A stretch of DNA of 14,645 bases from Chitinophaga pinensis (GTDB taxonomy: Bacteria > Bacteroidota > Bacteroidia > Flavobacteriales_D > Crocinitomicaceae): positions 1 through 14,645 of the forward strand of contig CAMBRH010000056.1 in the NCBI GenBank assembly GCA_945870115.1. Reading direction: 5' to 3'. The first letter of the stretch is position 1. Each line of letters opens with the position of its first letter. Positions 7,153-14,645 of this stretch are shown here, one piece after another. Below the pieces are notes generated by a model that was not told the origin of the DNA, ran no database searches, and saw only the letters and a list, made by a program, of their open reading frames with translations. A program made the translations under genes and the position numbers.

Positions 7153-7168
7153 TTTACAAATGTAAAAT
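7151..7168. promoter_or_regulatory. Inverted repeat over the dtxR-type start codon, with -7-like element
   Basis: ATTTTACA (7151-7158) and TGTAAAAT (7161-7168) are perfect 8-base arms around AA. Within it, the minus strand reads TACATTTG (7164-7157), an exact TAnnTTTG match placed so that transcription would start at or near the ATG. A leaderless message or an autoregulatory site are both possible. No matching TTTG lies at the proper distance upstream. Confidence 0.35.
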
Positions 7169-7184
7169 AAAATATGATATAAAA

Positions 7185-7216
7185 TTTGTTAGATTAATCT
7201 AACTTTATTACTTTTG
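7185..7216 (+). promoter_or_regulatory. Promoter of the TonB-dependent receptor gene
   Basis: TTTG (7185-7188) and TACTTTTG (7209-7216) match the Bacteroidetes -33 and -7 elements with 20 bases between them, which is within the normal spacing. The predicted transcription start is near 7222-7224, giving a leader of about 15 bases before the ATG at 7238. Confidence 0.7.
7188..7203. promoter_or_regulatory. Predicted DtxR-family operator
   Basis: GTTAGATTAATCTAAC is a perfect 16-bp palindrome. It resembles known DtxR/MntR-type operators, which have TTAGG/CCTAA half-sites, here TTAGA/TCTAA. It fills the spacer between the -33 and -7 elements of the receptor promoter, so a bound repressor would block RNA polymerase. 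The regulator gene itself starts 36 bases to the left, so this site may control both directions. Confidence 0.7.
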
Positions 7217-7237
7217 TGAAAATAACTTTAAAGTTTT

Positions 7238-9550
7238 ATGCGTACAATAATTTTTATATTCCTTTGTTTTTCAATGTATTCATTTTCCCAAAATGAATTA
7301 AAAAATTTCGATTTTAAAGGGAAAATTATTTCATCTGAAAAAATAGATTTTAAAAATTGTATTGTCGGTATTACAAATTCAAAACAAAAAATACCCATCG
7401 ATTCAACTGGAAATTTCACTTTCACGCATAGCGAAGAAAATAAATTCCTTTTAAATTGTAATTGCCTGGGTTTTGAAACCAAAACAATTCAGATTAGTCC
7501 AAAAAACATCCAAGGAAAGGAAATAATTTTTGAATTTATTGCGAAATTAAATGAACTTGCAGAAATTTCATTGATTGGCACAATCAAGGAAGTAAATAGG
7601 TTGGATAATCCAATTATTACAGATGTTTACGACAAAAAATTCTTTGTCAAAAATCCTACTCCAAACTTAATGGACATGATGGATCGCATGAATGGTGTGC
7701 GACCGCAGGTAAATTGCAATGTTTGTGGAACAGGTGATATTCACCTCAATGGCTTGGAAGGTCCCTACACTTTAATTGTTTTGGATGGTGTGCCCATCGT
7801 TGGTGGACTTTCTTCAGTTTACGGTTTGTCAGGAATTCCAAGTTTTTTAATCGATCGGATTGAAATCACGAAAGGCCCAGCTTCTAGTATATATGGAAGT
7901 GAAGCCGTTGCTGGTGTGATTCACGCTTTTACTAAAAAACCAAGCAAAAATCCTGAAATTCAATTTCAAAATTTTACTACAAGCCACTTAGAAAGCAATA
8001 CAGATTTAGGAGTCAATTTTCTAATTGGAAAAAAAATACATTCATTTTCAAGTTTCAATCATTTTTACAATCATTTAATATTAGATCAAAATAAGGATAA
8101 CTTTACTGATATTCCATTACAAAATAGATTTTCAGTCTTCCAAAAATTTCAAATTGAGCGGAAAGACAAAAAAATATTTACAATAAATGGGCGGTATTTG
8201 CAGGAAAAACGTTGGGGTGGAGAATTAAATTGGAACGAAAATTTTTTAGGTGGTGACAGTATTTATGCCGAAGCAATTAACATTAAACGTGGAGAAATAA
8301 ATCTGATGTATCAATTGCCGATAAAGGAAAAAATTCTTTTGCTTAGTCATTTGAATTTTCATCAACAAAGGAGCTTCTATGGAACAAATCAATTTGATGC
8401 TAATCAAGAATTAGCGTTTTTTCAATTAACATGGGATAAAAAGCACAATATTCATCAGTTTTTTTCAGGATTAACTTACCGTGAAACGCATTATGACGAC
8501 AATACCTTTTTAACACAGAGCTTAGATTCTATTCCTGTTAACGAAAAATTAATTACAAGAATTCCGAGTGCATTTTGGCAGCACGACATCAAAATTGGAC
8601 AAAAAGCAACATTACTGTATTCATTTCGAACAGATTACCATAAAGAACATAAATTCATTTTCACTCCAAGATTTGCATATATGCATAAAATAAGTGAAAA
8701 GTTTCAATTCCGAATTCATGCAGGAACAGGTTTTAGAATTGTAAATTTATTTTCAGAAGATCACGCGTCATTGACTGGTTCACGACAAATCGTAATCTCA
8801 GAAAATTTAAATCCAGAAAAATCAAAAAGTATCAATTCATCAATAACTTATTTAAAGAAAATTAAACAAAACATTAATTTCGAAGTTGATGTTCAAGGTT
8901 TTTACACCTATTTTTCCAACAGAATTATCCCAGATTACTTAACGAATTCAAATCAAATCATCTATTCCAACAGTTCCGGATATGCGCAAAGTTTAGGCAC
9001 AAGTATTGATTTTAAATTAACAAAAAACAACCATTTTTCTTTTCAAACTGGTATTACTTTTATGGAAGTAAATTCTATAGAAAATGGAACCAAAGAACAA
9101 CAATTGCTCACAGAAAAAGTAAGTGGAAATTATACATTTTCCTATTCTTTTCAAAATTTTCCTTTAACAATTGATTACACAGGAAATTTTGTTGGACCAA
9201 TGCGACTGCCAATTTTAAACGATTTAGATCCAAGACCCGAATTTTCAAAAACTTATTCCATTCAAAACGTACAATTTACATTCAAAACAAAAAAAGAAAT
9301 TGCATTTTTCGGAGGAATTAAAAACATATTAAACTGGACGCCTGCGAAAAATACTCCTTTTTTAATCGCAAGAACTACTGATCCTTTTGACAAAGGAGTT
9401 GAAACAAGCAATGAAGGAAAGATTCTTTCAACGAATTCAAATCCTTTTGCATTAAGTTTTGATCCCGCTTATGTTTATGCACCAAATCAAGGAATAAGAT
9501 TTTTTGTAGGAATTCGAATTACTTTTAAGCAAAAAAAAAGTGACATTTAA
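7238..9550 (+). CDS. TonB-dependent outer-membrane receptor, probable metal/metallophore uptake
   Basis: This is a 770-aa outer-membrane beta-barrel transporter of the FepA/ferrienterochelin-receptor type (COG4771-like), powered by TonB. A signal peptide covers residues 1-18 (ends YSFSQ). A carboxypeptidase-like regulatory domain spans about 26-103, as is usual in Bacteroidetes receptors, and includes NCNCLGFE. The plug domain runs about 125-235: MNGVRPQVNCNVCGTGDIHL, then YTLIVLDGVPIVGG, YGLSGIP, DRIEITKGPASSIYGSEAV and a VIHAFTKKP-like end. The rest is the predicted barrel, with alternating aromatic strands and the end GIRFFVGIRITF. Cys160 and Cys163 form a CxxC in the plug, a possible metal-binding or redox site. 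Divergence from a DtxR-type regulator, with an operator in the promoter, argues for iron or manganese uptake. A copper or other substrate cannot be excluded. Confidence 0.92.
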   Translation: MRTIIFIFLCFSMYSFSQNELKNFDFKGKIISSEKIDFKNCIVGITNSKQKIPIDSTGNFTFTHSEENKFLLNCNCLGFETKTIQISPKNIQGKEIIFEFIAKLNELAEISLIGTIKEVNRLDNPIITDVYDKKFFVKNPTPNLMDMMDRMNGVRPQVNCNVCGTGDIHLNGLEGPYTLIVLDGVPIVGGLSSVYGLSGIPSFLIDRIEITKGPASSIYGSEAVAGVIHAFTKKPSKNPEIQFQNFTTSHLESNTDLGVNFLIGKKIHSFSSFNHFYNHLILDQNKDNFTDIPLQNRFSVFQKFQIERKDKKIFTINGRYLQEKRWGGELNWNENFLGGDSIYAEAINIKRGEINLMYQLPIKEKILLLSHLNFHQQRSFYGTNQFDANQELAFFQLTWDKKHNIHQFFSGLTYRETHYDDNTFLTQSLDSIPVNEKLITRIPSAFWQHDIKIGQKATLLYSFRTDYHKEHKFIFTPRFAYMHKISEKFQFRIHAGTGFRIVNLFSEDHASLTGSRQIVISENLNPEKSKSINSSITYLKKIKQNINFEVDVQGFYTYFSNRIIPDYLTNSNQIIYSNSSGYAQSLGTSIDFKLTKNNHFSFQTGITFMEVNSIENGTKEQQLLTEKVSGNYTFSYSFQNFPLTIDYTGNFVGPMRLPILNDLDPRPEFSKTYSIQNVQFTFKTKKEIAFFGGIKNILNWTPAKNTPFLIARTTDPFDKGVETSNEGKILSTNSNPFALSFDPAYVYAPNQGIRFFVGIRITFKQKKSDI

Positions 9551-9641
9551 TGGTAATTCAGTAATGTTTTTTTTACCTAAAGTTCATGTCTTTTATACTG
9601 ATTAAACAAATTATTTTAAATTTTATTAAACCTTTTTAAAT

Positions 9642-9649
9642 TAGTTTTG
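9642..9649 (+). promoter_or_regulatory. -7 element for the small exported-protein gene
   Basis: TAGTTTTG exactly matches TAnnTTTG and lies 32 bases before the ATG at 9682, giving a leader of roughly 25 bases. No upstream TTTG at the standard distance is present, so this is a one-element match. Confidence 0.45.
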
Positions 9650-9681
9650 TCAAAGCCTATATAATTTAAAAAGTAGAAACC

Positions 9682-10050
9682 ATGAAATCAATTATTTTAA
9701 CAGTTTGCATTTTAGCATCAGCGCAAATCTTAAGTGCACAAGAAAAAGGTAAAGAAAAAATGAGTCCAGAACAAAAATCTGAGAATTTAACAAATCACCT
9801 AGATTCTAAATTATTTTTAAGTGACGAACAAGAAAAAACCGTTTACAACATTCAATTAAAATCGGTTAAAAAAGCAGAAGAAATTAGAAAAAACAGTGCA
9901 TTGACCAAAGAAGAGAAAAAAACAACGTTAAATTCACTTCAGAAATCAACTCAAGATGAAATCAAATTAGTTTTAGACGACAAACAAAAAATCAAATTTG
10001 AAGAACTTCAAGTAAAAAGAGAAGAAAAGAAGAAAGAGAAAGTTAAATAA
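9682..10050 (+). CDS. Small exported charged helical protein, Spy/CpxP or DUF4890-like
   Basis: This is a 122-aa predicted periplasmic protein. The signal peptide is residues 1-19 (MKSIILTVCILASAQILSA, then QEK). The mature part is almost entirely charged, Lys/Glu-rich helix. It contains LSDEQEKTVYNIQLK (about 46-60) and LDDKQKIKFEELQ (about 98-110). These look like the two LTxxQ-type motifs of Spy/CpxP-like proteins and of the Bacteroidetes DUF4890 group, which includes periplasmic chaperones and metal- or envelope-stress proteins. The tail is KREEKKKEKVK. It sits 131 bases after the receptor gene with its own promoter element, and a strong terminator follows, so it looks monocistronic. Proximity to a metal receptor could hint at metal or envelope stress, but the sequence does not prove this. 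Confidence 0.65.
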   Translation: MKSIILTVCILASAQILSAQEKGKEKMSPEQKSENLTNHLDSKLFLSDEQEKTVYNIQLKSVKKAEEIRKNSALTKEEKKTTLNSLQKSTQDEIKLVLDDKQKIKFEELQVKREEKKKEKVK

Positions 10051-10061
10051 TACCTGCATTG

Positions 10062-10108
10062 AAAAAACATATTTTTTTAATAATCAACTTTAAAAAAATA
10101 TGTTTTTT
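10062..10108 (+). terminator. Perfect 19-bp AT-rich terminator hairpin
   Basis: AAAAAACATATTTTTTTAA (10062-10080) and its exact complement (10090-10108) flank the 9-base loop TAATCAACT. The 3' arm ends in a run of eight T. It lies 11 bases after the stop of the small exported-protein gene. It holds a single G:C pair. Confidence 0.8.
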
Positions 10109-10162
10109 TTGTAAATTAAAATAATTTTCATAATTTAACGCCACAAATGTTAAAACTCTAAT

Positions 10163-13100
10163 ATGAAATTATCTTTACAATTTACAAACGCATTCGTTTT
10201 TGTACTAGGATTAAACTTTCTATGCTTTAGTCAGCAAGTAAAAAGCCCTATTTCAAATCCGTCAAATTCTAATGAAAAATGTGGTTTTAAAGAAAAACAC
10301 CAACAACTTTTACAAAATGATGCCAATTATGCTTTAAAAAGGCAACAAGAAGAAATTCACATTGAAAATTTCACTCGAAATCCACTAGTTGAGAAGGTCG
10401 TTCTAACCATTCCAGTGGTAATTCATATCATTCATAAAGGTGAAGCAGTTGGAACTGGAACAAATATTTCAACAGCTCAAATTCAAAGTGCTATTGATAA
10501 TTTAAATACAGCATATTCAAATGGAGCTCCATATAACGGAGTCAATACTGATATTCAATTTTGCCTTGCACAAAGAGATCCTAGTGGGAATCCACATACA
10601 GGAATCAATCGGGTAAATGGTTCTGGACTTTCTGGTTATACAGCCGGCGGAATTGGAACAGGTGGAGCAGTTGAAACATCTGTTAAAGCCTTAAGTGTTT
10701 GGGACAATACACGTTATTATAACTTTTGGATTGTTTCAGAAATAGATAATAATGATGGAGGATCTGGAACTCAAGGATATGCTTACTTTCCTGGCGCAGG
10801 ACCAACAGTAGATGGAGCGGTAATGCTTTATAATGCATTTGGATATGACCCAACTGGTGCTTTGGGTTACAATTTAAAATCCTACACAAACAGAAATGCT
10901 ACGCCAATTCATGAAGTTGGCCATGCCTTAAATTTATACCATACTTTTGAAGGTGATGGATCTGGATCAACTTGTCCAGGAGCTGGAAATCTATGTGGTA
11001 GTAACGTGGGAGACTGTGTTGGGGATACTCCTCCACATAAAAGATCAAATTCAGATTGTCTTATAAATACGAATGACGCAACTTGTAACAATGTTGACAG
11101 AGATTTATACGTACATAATTTTATGGACTATTCATCTGATGTGTGTCAAAGTCAATTCACCGCAAATCAAGCAACTAGAATGACTGCAACACTAACAAGT
11201 GGAGGTTTGAGAGCAAGTTTAACCAGTTCCAATGGTTGTAACCCAGTATTTGCAAATGATGTAAGTATTTCAAACATAGTTGCTCCAACAGGAACATATT
11301 GTTTTACAACATTTTCTCCTCAAGTATCATTAAAAAATGTTGGAACATCAGTTTTAACTTCAGCTACCATTACATACAATATTGATGGCGGATCAAATCA
11401 AGTTTTTTCTTGGACGGGAAATTTATCTTCAGGTTCATCAGAAATAGTAACACTGAATTCGATCTCAACCACAACTGGAACGCATACTTTTAATGCAACT
11501 TCGACTTTACCAAATGGTCTCGCAGATCAATATACTCCAAATAATTTAGCTGCACAAACTTTTACAATTTCAAGTTCATTGCCATTACCGTTTGTTGAAA
11601 ATTTTGAGGAAACTTTTCCACCAATTAACTGGACCAATACATCTGAAGATGGAGCAACAAATGACACTTGGGATACCGACGGTTATAAAATGTGGGAAAA
11701 AAGAACTACCGCTGGCAATGCTGGAAGTACTTTTTCAGCCGGGATTAACAATTTCAATAATGCCTATGTTTCAAGTATCAGTTCAAGCGATGCTTTAATT
11801 ACGCCATCTATTGACTTACAAACAGCATCCGCTCCAAGTTTAACATTTAAAGTAGCCTATAAAAATTATCCTGGATATTCTGATTCACTTCGAGTTCTAA
11901 TTTCAACTGATTGTGGTGTCAATTTCACACCAATATATACAAAATCAGGCGCTACACTAGCAACAAACGGAAGCTTAACAACTAGTTTTGCACCTTTAGT
12001 CGCAGGTGATTGGAGAACTGAGACAGTTGATTTAACTGCTTATGCTGGAAATATTATTAAATTGCAATTCGAATCAATAAATCAATATGGAAATAATATT
12101 TTTATTGATAATATTAATCTAATTGACAATTGTTCAGCGCCAGTTGTTTCTACTCAACCAACGAATTCAACTTCATGTACCACAACAAATACGAGTTTTT
12201 CAGTTACAAACACGGGTGGTGGAACTTATCAATGGCAAGAAAATAATGGTGGAGGATTTGTAAATATTTCAAATGGTGGAATATATTCAAATGCAACAAC
12301 TTCAACTCTAAATCTAACTGGAGTTACTCTAGGTATGAATACATATCAGTATAGATGTGTAATAACAAATGGGTGTGGTTTTGCAAATTCAAATGCTGCT
12401 TTACTTACAGTAAATAGCATTCCGACTACTCCAAGTATTTCGGCCGGTGGATTAACTAGTTTCTGTTCAGGAGGAAATGTGGTACTTACCTCTTCTGCTT
12501 CTTCAGGAAATACGTGGTCAAATGGATTAACAACGCAATCAATTACAGTAAATTCGACAGGGAATTACAGTGTAAATTCAACAGTTAATTCATGTACATC
12601 AAGTCTCTCTAATAACATCGCTGTAACAGTAAATCCAAATCCTATTATTTCATTAGGAACATTTAATGACCCTATTAGTTGTGCAAGTTCAACTGGTTCA
12701 ATTCAAATTACTGGCACAGGAAGTGGAAATATATCATGGAATGGAACTTCTTCTGGCAATATGAATGGAATTACCTTGCCAACAACAATTTCAAACTTAA
12801 GTGCTGGAACATACAACATCACTTTTGACAATGGCTGTTTGTCAAACACTATTTCTAGAACTTTAAATGACCCTGGAGCACCTGCAATTCCAACTATTTC
12901 AGCTAGTGGTTCAACAAATATCTGTAATGGCAATTCTGTTACCTTAACTTCTTCAGCATCAAGTGGGAATTTATGGTCTGATGGTCAAACAACTCAATCA
13001 ATTGTTGTTTCAACTGGAGGAAATTTTTCTGTAACAACCACGGTTTTAGGATGTTCATCCACATCTGCAAATACAACAGTAAATTTAATAGCAAATCCTA

Positions 13101-14470
13101 CAACTCCATCAATTACAGCTAATGGTCCTACTTCTTTTTGTGCTGGAGGAAATGTTGTTTTAAGCTCATCAGCATCTACCGGAAATGTTTGGAGCACTGG
13201 TGAAACAACACAATCAATAACGGTTAATTCGACTGGAAATTACTCTGTATCAGAAATTGCTAACGGATGTTCTTCTCCCCTTTCACTTATTACGGTAGTA
13301 AATGTAAATAACGGGCCAGCTATCTCACTAGGTAATTCAGTAAACCCCTCAACTTGTGCAATTTTGGATGGATCAATTGAGGTTTTAGGTAGTGGTTCAG
13401 GAAATTTAACTTGGAACGGAACAGCTAGTGGTTCAATGAACGGCATTACATTGCCAATTAGCATTAATGGACTTGGTGCTGGAAATTATGTGTTTACTTT
13501 AAATGATGGATGTAATTCAAATGTACTTTCAGCAAGTTTAGTTGACCCAATTTTACAAATACCAACAATATCTGCTAACGGACCAACAAATATTTGTCTT
13601 GGTGATGTGGTAATTTTAACGTCTTCCGCAAGTTCAGGAAACACTTGGTCAAGTTCAGAAACAAGTCAATCAATAACTGTTTCGGCTGCTGGTTTTTATT
13701 CGGTAACAGTTAATAATGGGAACTGTTCAGCAACTTCAATTCCGTTAGAAATAACAATTAATAATGTTGCTCCAACACCAACAATTTCTGCATCAGGTTC
13801 TTTATCCTTTTGCGAAGGAGGAAGTGTACAATTGACATCGTCAGCTTCAAGTGGAAATAACTGGTCAACTGGTGAAACAACTCAAACAATTTCAGTTTCT
13901 ACTTCTGAGACAATTTCAGTTTCAAATGGAACAGGAAATTGTCAAGCAACATCTTTAACTGTTACTACAATCATGAATTTAAATCCAACTGTAAGTTTAG
14001 ACCCATTCAATGCAATTTGTAATACTGCTGGTACATTTCCTTTAACTGGAGGTATTCCAACTGGTGGGATTTATAGTCTAAATGGATCTAATATAACAGA
14101 TTTTGATCCAGCAAGTGCATCAATTGGAACAAATAACATAATTTACTCAATTACAGATGTGAATTCCTGCACAGGAACAGCAACTCAAAGTATTTCAGTA
14201 AATGATTGTTCTGGAATTGAAACAAATTCAAAAACATTGTTCTCAATATATCCAAATCCAACGAGTACATCAATATTCTTAAAAGGAGATGAAGCTGTTG
14301 AAATTTTGTCTGTAGAATTAAGAGATGAATTAGGTAGAGTGGTTCTAAATGTTAGTGAAATTTCAAATTCTACTGAAATTGATTTGACTTCCCTTTCAAA
14401 TGGAATTTACACACTAATTATAATTGGCAATAATTTTACTGAGATTCAGAAGATACAATTATTAAAATAA
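10163..14470 (+). CDS. Secreted M43 (cytophagalysin/pappalysin-type) zinc metalloprotease with Ig-like repeats and T9SS sorting domain
   Basis: This is a 1435-aa predicted extracellular protease. The signal peptide is about residues 1-24 (ends CFSQ). A propeptide-like segment precedes the catalytic domain (about 80-360), which carries the zinc site HEVGHALNLYH (His250, His254, His260; catalytic Glu251). A disulfide-rich insert follows (Cys271-Cys308), then the Met-turn NFMDYSSDVC (Met321). Next come a CARDB-like domain (about 364-470), a MAM/jelly-roll domain (about 474-655; GNNIFIDNINLID) and an Ig-like domain (about 658-752). The repeat region (757-1275) has two modules: B (five copies, about 71 aa, P(S/T)IxAxG...C...TSSAS(S/T)GN.WS) and A (two copies, about 81 aa). 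A different beta module follows (1276-1350). A type A T9SS domain ends the protein (about 1358-1435; IYPNPTSTS). The tail likely places the enzyme at the surface or in the medium. Its substrate is unknown; scavenging or matrix processing is inferred. Confidence 0.93.
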   Translation: MKLSLQFTNAFVFVLGLNFLCFSQQVKSPISNPSNSNEKCGFKEKHQQLLQNDANYALKRQQEEIHIENFTRNPLVEKVVLTIPVVIHIIHKGEAVGTGTNISTAQIQSAIDNLNTAYSNGAPYNGVNTDIQFCLAQRDPSGNPHTGINRVNGSGLSGYTAGGIGTGGAVETSVKALSVWDNTRYYNFWIVSEIDNNDGGSGTQGYAYFPGAGPTVDGAVMLYNAFGYDPTGALGYNLKSYTNRNATPIHEVGHALNLYHTFEGDGSGSTCPGAGNLCGSNVGDCVGDTPPHKRSNSDCLINTNDATCNNVDRDLYVHNFMDYSSDVCQSQFTANQATRMTATLTSGGLRASLTSSNGCNPVFANDVSISNIVAPTGTYCFTTFSPQVSLKNVGTSVLTSATITYNIDGGSNQVFSWTGNLSSGSSEIVTLNSISTTTGTHTFNATSTLPNGLADQYTPNNLAAQTFTISSSLPLPFVENFEETFPPINWTNTSEDGATNDTWDTDGYKMWEKRTTAGNAGSTFSAGINNFNNAYVSSISSSDALITPSIDLQTASAPSLTFKVAYKNYPGYSDSLRVLISTDCGVNFTPIYTKSGATLATNGSLTTSFAPLVAGDWRTETVDLTAYAGNIIKLQFESINQYGNNIFIDNINLIDNCSAPVVSTQPTNSTSCTTTNTSFSVTNTGGGTYQWQENNGGGFVNISNGGIYSNATTSTLNLTGVTLGMNTYQYRCVITNGCGFANSNAALLTVNSIPTTPSISAGGLTSFCSGGNVVLTSSASSGNTWSNGLTTQSITVNSTGNYSVNSTVNSCTSSLSNNIAVTVNPNPIISLGTFNDPISCASSTGSIQITGTGSGNISWNGTSSGNMNGITLPTTISNLSAGTYNITFDNGCLSNTISRTLNDPGAPAIPTISASGSTNICNGNSVTLTSSASSGNLWSDGQTTQSIVVSTGGNFSVTTTVLGCSSTSANTTVNLIANPTTPSITANGPTSFCAGGNVVLSSSASTGNVWSTGETTQSITVNSTGNYSVSEIANGCSSPLSLITVVNVNNGPAISLGNSVNPSTCAILDGSIEVLGSGSGNLTWNGTASGSMNGITLPISINGLGAGNYVFTLNDGCNSNVLSASLVDPILQIPTISANGPTNICLGDVVILTSSASSGNTWSSSETSQSITVSAAGFYSVTVNNGNCSATSIPLEITINNVAPTPTISASGSLSFCEGGSVQLTSSASSGNNWSTGETTQTISVSTSETISVSNGTGNCQATSLTVTTIMNLNPTVSLDPFNAICNTAGTFPLTGGIPTGGIYSLNGSNITDFDPASASIGTNNIIYSITDVNSCTGTATQSISVNDCSGIETNSKTLFSIYPNPTSTSIFLKGDEAVEILSVELRDELGRVVLNVSEISNSTEIDLTSLSNGIYTLIIIGNNFTEIQKIQLLK
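12431..13105 (+). repeat. Higher-order repeat unit 1 (B1-A1-B2) in the protease tail
   Basis: Residues 757-981 hold B1 (757-827), A1 (828-909) and B2 (910-981). B1 opens PSISAGGLTSFCSGGNVVL and B2 opens PTISASGSTNICNGNSV. The intervening A module contains TGSGNISWNG and NMNGITLPTTI. Confidence 0.85.
13106..13777 (+). repeat. Higher-order repeat unit 2 (B3-A2-B4) in the protease tail
   Basis: Residues 982-1205 hold B3 (982-1052), A2 (1053-1133) and B4 (1134-1205), in the same order and with nearly the same lengths as unit 1. B3 shares TSFC.GGNVVL and QSITVNSTGNYSV with B1. B4 shares TNIC with B2. A2 shares SGNLTWNGTASG and MNGITLP with A1. Confidence 0.85.
13778..13987 (+). repeat. Partial third higher-order unit (B5 only)
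   Basis: B5 (residues 1206-1275) opens PTISASGSLSFCEGGSVQL, more like B1 and B3 than B2 and B4. It is therefore the first element of a third unit whose A and second B parts are absent. It is followed by an unrelated beta module with TFPLTGGIPTGGIYS and DPASASIGTNNIIYSITD. Confidence 0.75.
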
Positions 14471-14524
14471 TTTTTCGAGAAAGATCTCAAAAAATAATTC
14501 CAAGTTTTTTTTAATTTTAAATTT

Positions 14525-14563
14525 AAATAAAGGCTATTCAATAAAAACGAATAGCCTTTATTT
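14525..14563 (+). terminator. Intrinsic terminator after the metalloprotease gene
   Basis: AAATAAAGGCTATTC (14525-14539) pairs perfectly over 15 bp with GAATAGCCTTTATTT (14549-14563) around a 9-base loop. A run of nine T follows (14561-14569). This is a classical rho-independent terminator, 54 bases after the stop codon. Confidence 0.92.
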
Positions 14564-14645
14564 TTTTTTACTTAACCCTTTAATATTCGATGAAAAGTGT
14601 GTTTTGATAATTCAAACCTCCTGAATTAAAAATTATAAAAAATTA

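Noticed and set aside
9553..9577. Weak hairpin GGTAA...TTACC after the receptor gene as a terminator
   Set aside because: It has five pairs, a long loop and no T-tract after the second arm, so it is too weak to call.
12703..13464. Three long minus-strand ORFs across the protease repeats
   Set aside because: They recur at equivalent places of the repeat modules and are antisense shadows of Ser/Thr/Gly-rich coding sequence.
14570..14645. A minus-strand reading ending NTLFIEY that looked like a gene 3' end, with a GGAGG upstream
   Set aside because: The same frame has a TAA at 14643-14645 and no ATG between, and the other minus-strand frames also stop, so no gene fits.

Overview
This is an AT-rich window that reads as a chromosomal segment of a Bacteroidetes bacterium, most likely in the Flavobacteriales. 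Three lines of evidence support this. Three predicted secreted proteins end in a type A C-terminal sorting domain of the type IX secretion system (T9SS), which is largely confined to this phylum. Several intergenic regions carry the Bacteroidetes promoter element TAnnTTTG, some with an upstream TTTG. The genes lack strong Shine-Dalgarno sequences. I cannot name the genus from the sequence alone.

Left part (1-4416). A large choice-of-anchor-B/LVIVD-type T9SS cargo protein lies on the minus strand. A 35-codon single-membrane-span ORF sits one base upstream of its likely start and is probably co-transcribed with it. A cold-shock-domain gene diverges to the right and ends in an elaborate nested hairpin. 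A second T9SS cargo protein, with a lectin-like/jelly-roll N-terminus, follows on the minus strand.

Central part (4417-7237). A minus-strand set runs from a DtxR/MntR-family metal-dependent regulator, through a small two-span LapA/DUF1049-like membrane protein, to a TPR-containing sensor histidine kinase of the LytS/NarX-like HisKA_3 type. The kinase has no response regulator beside it. A promoter-like element overlaps the regulator's stop codon, so the last two genes may also be transcribed independently.

Metal-uptake part (7153-9550). The DtxR-type gene is divergent from a TonB-dependent outer-membrane receptor. The short space between them holds a perfect 16-bp palindrome, GTTAGATTAATCTAAC, lying exactly between the -33 and -7 elements of the receptor promoter. 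This predicts metal-dependent repression of the receptor. The receptor plug carries a CxxC motif.

Right part (9551-14645). A small exported charged helical protein (Spy/CpxP or DUF4890-like) is followed by a strong AT-only terminator. Next is a 1435-residue secreted M43 (cytophagalysin/pappalysin-type) zinc metalloprotease. Its long tail contains a three-domain module of about 225 residues that has been tandemly duplicated, and it ends in a T9SS sorting domain and a classical terminator.

I saw no tRNA, rRNA, CRISPR, insertion sequence or phage gene. The best candidates for undescribed biology are the micro-protein upstream of the choice-of-anchor-B gene, the DtxR operator/receptor pair, and the higher-order repeat of the protease.
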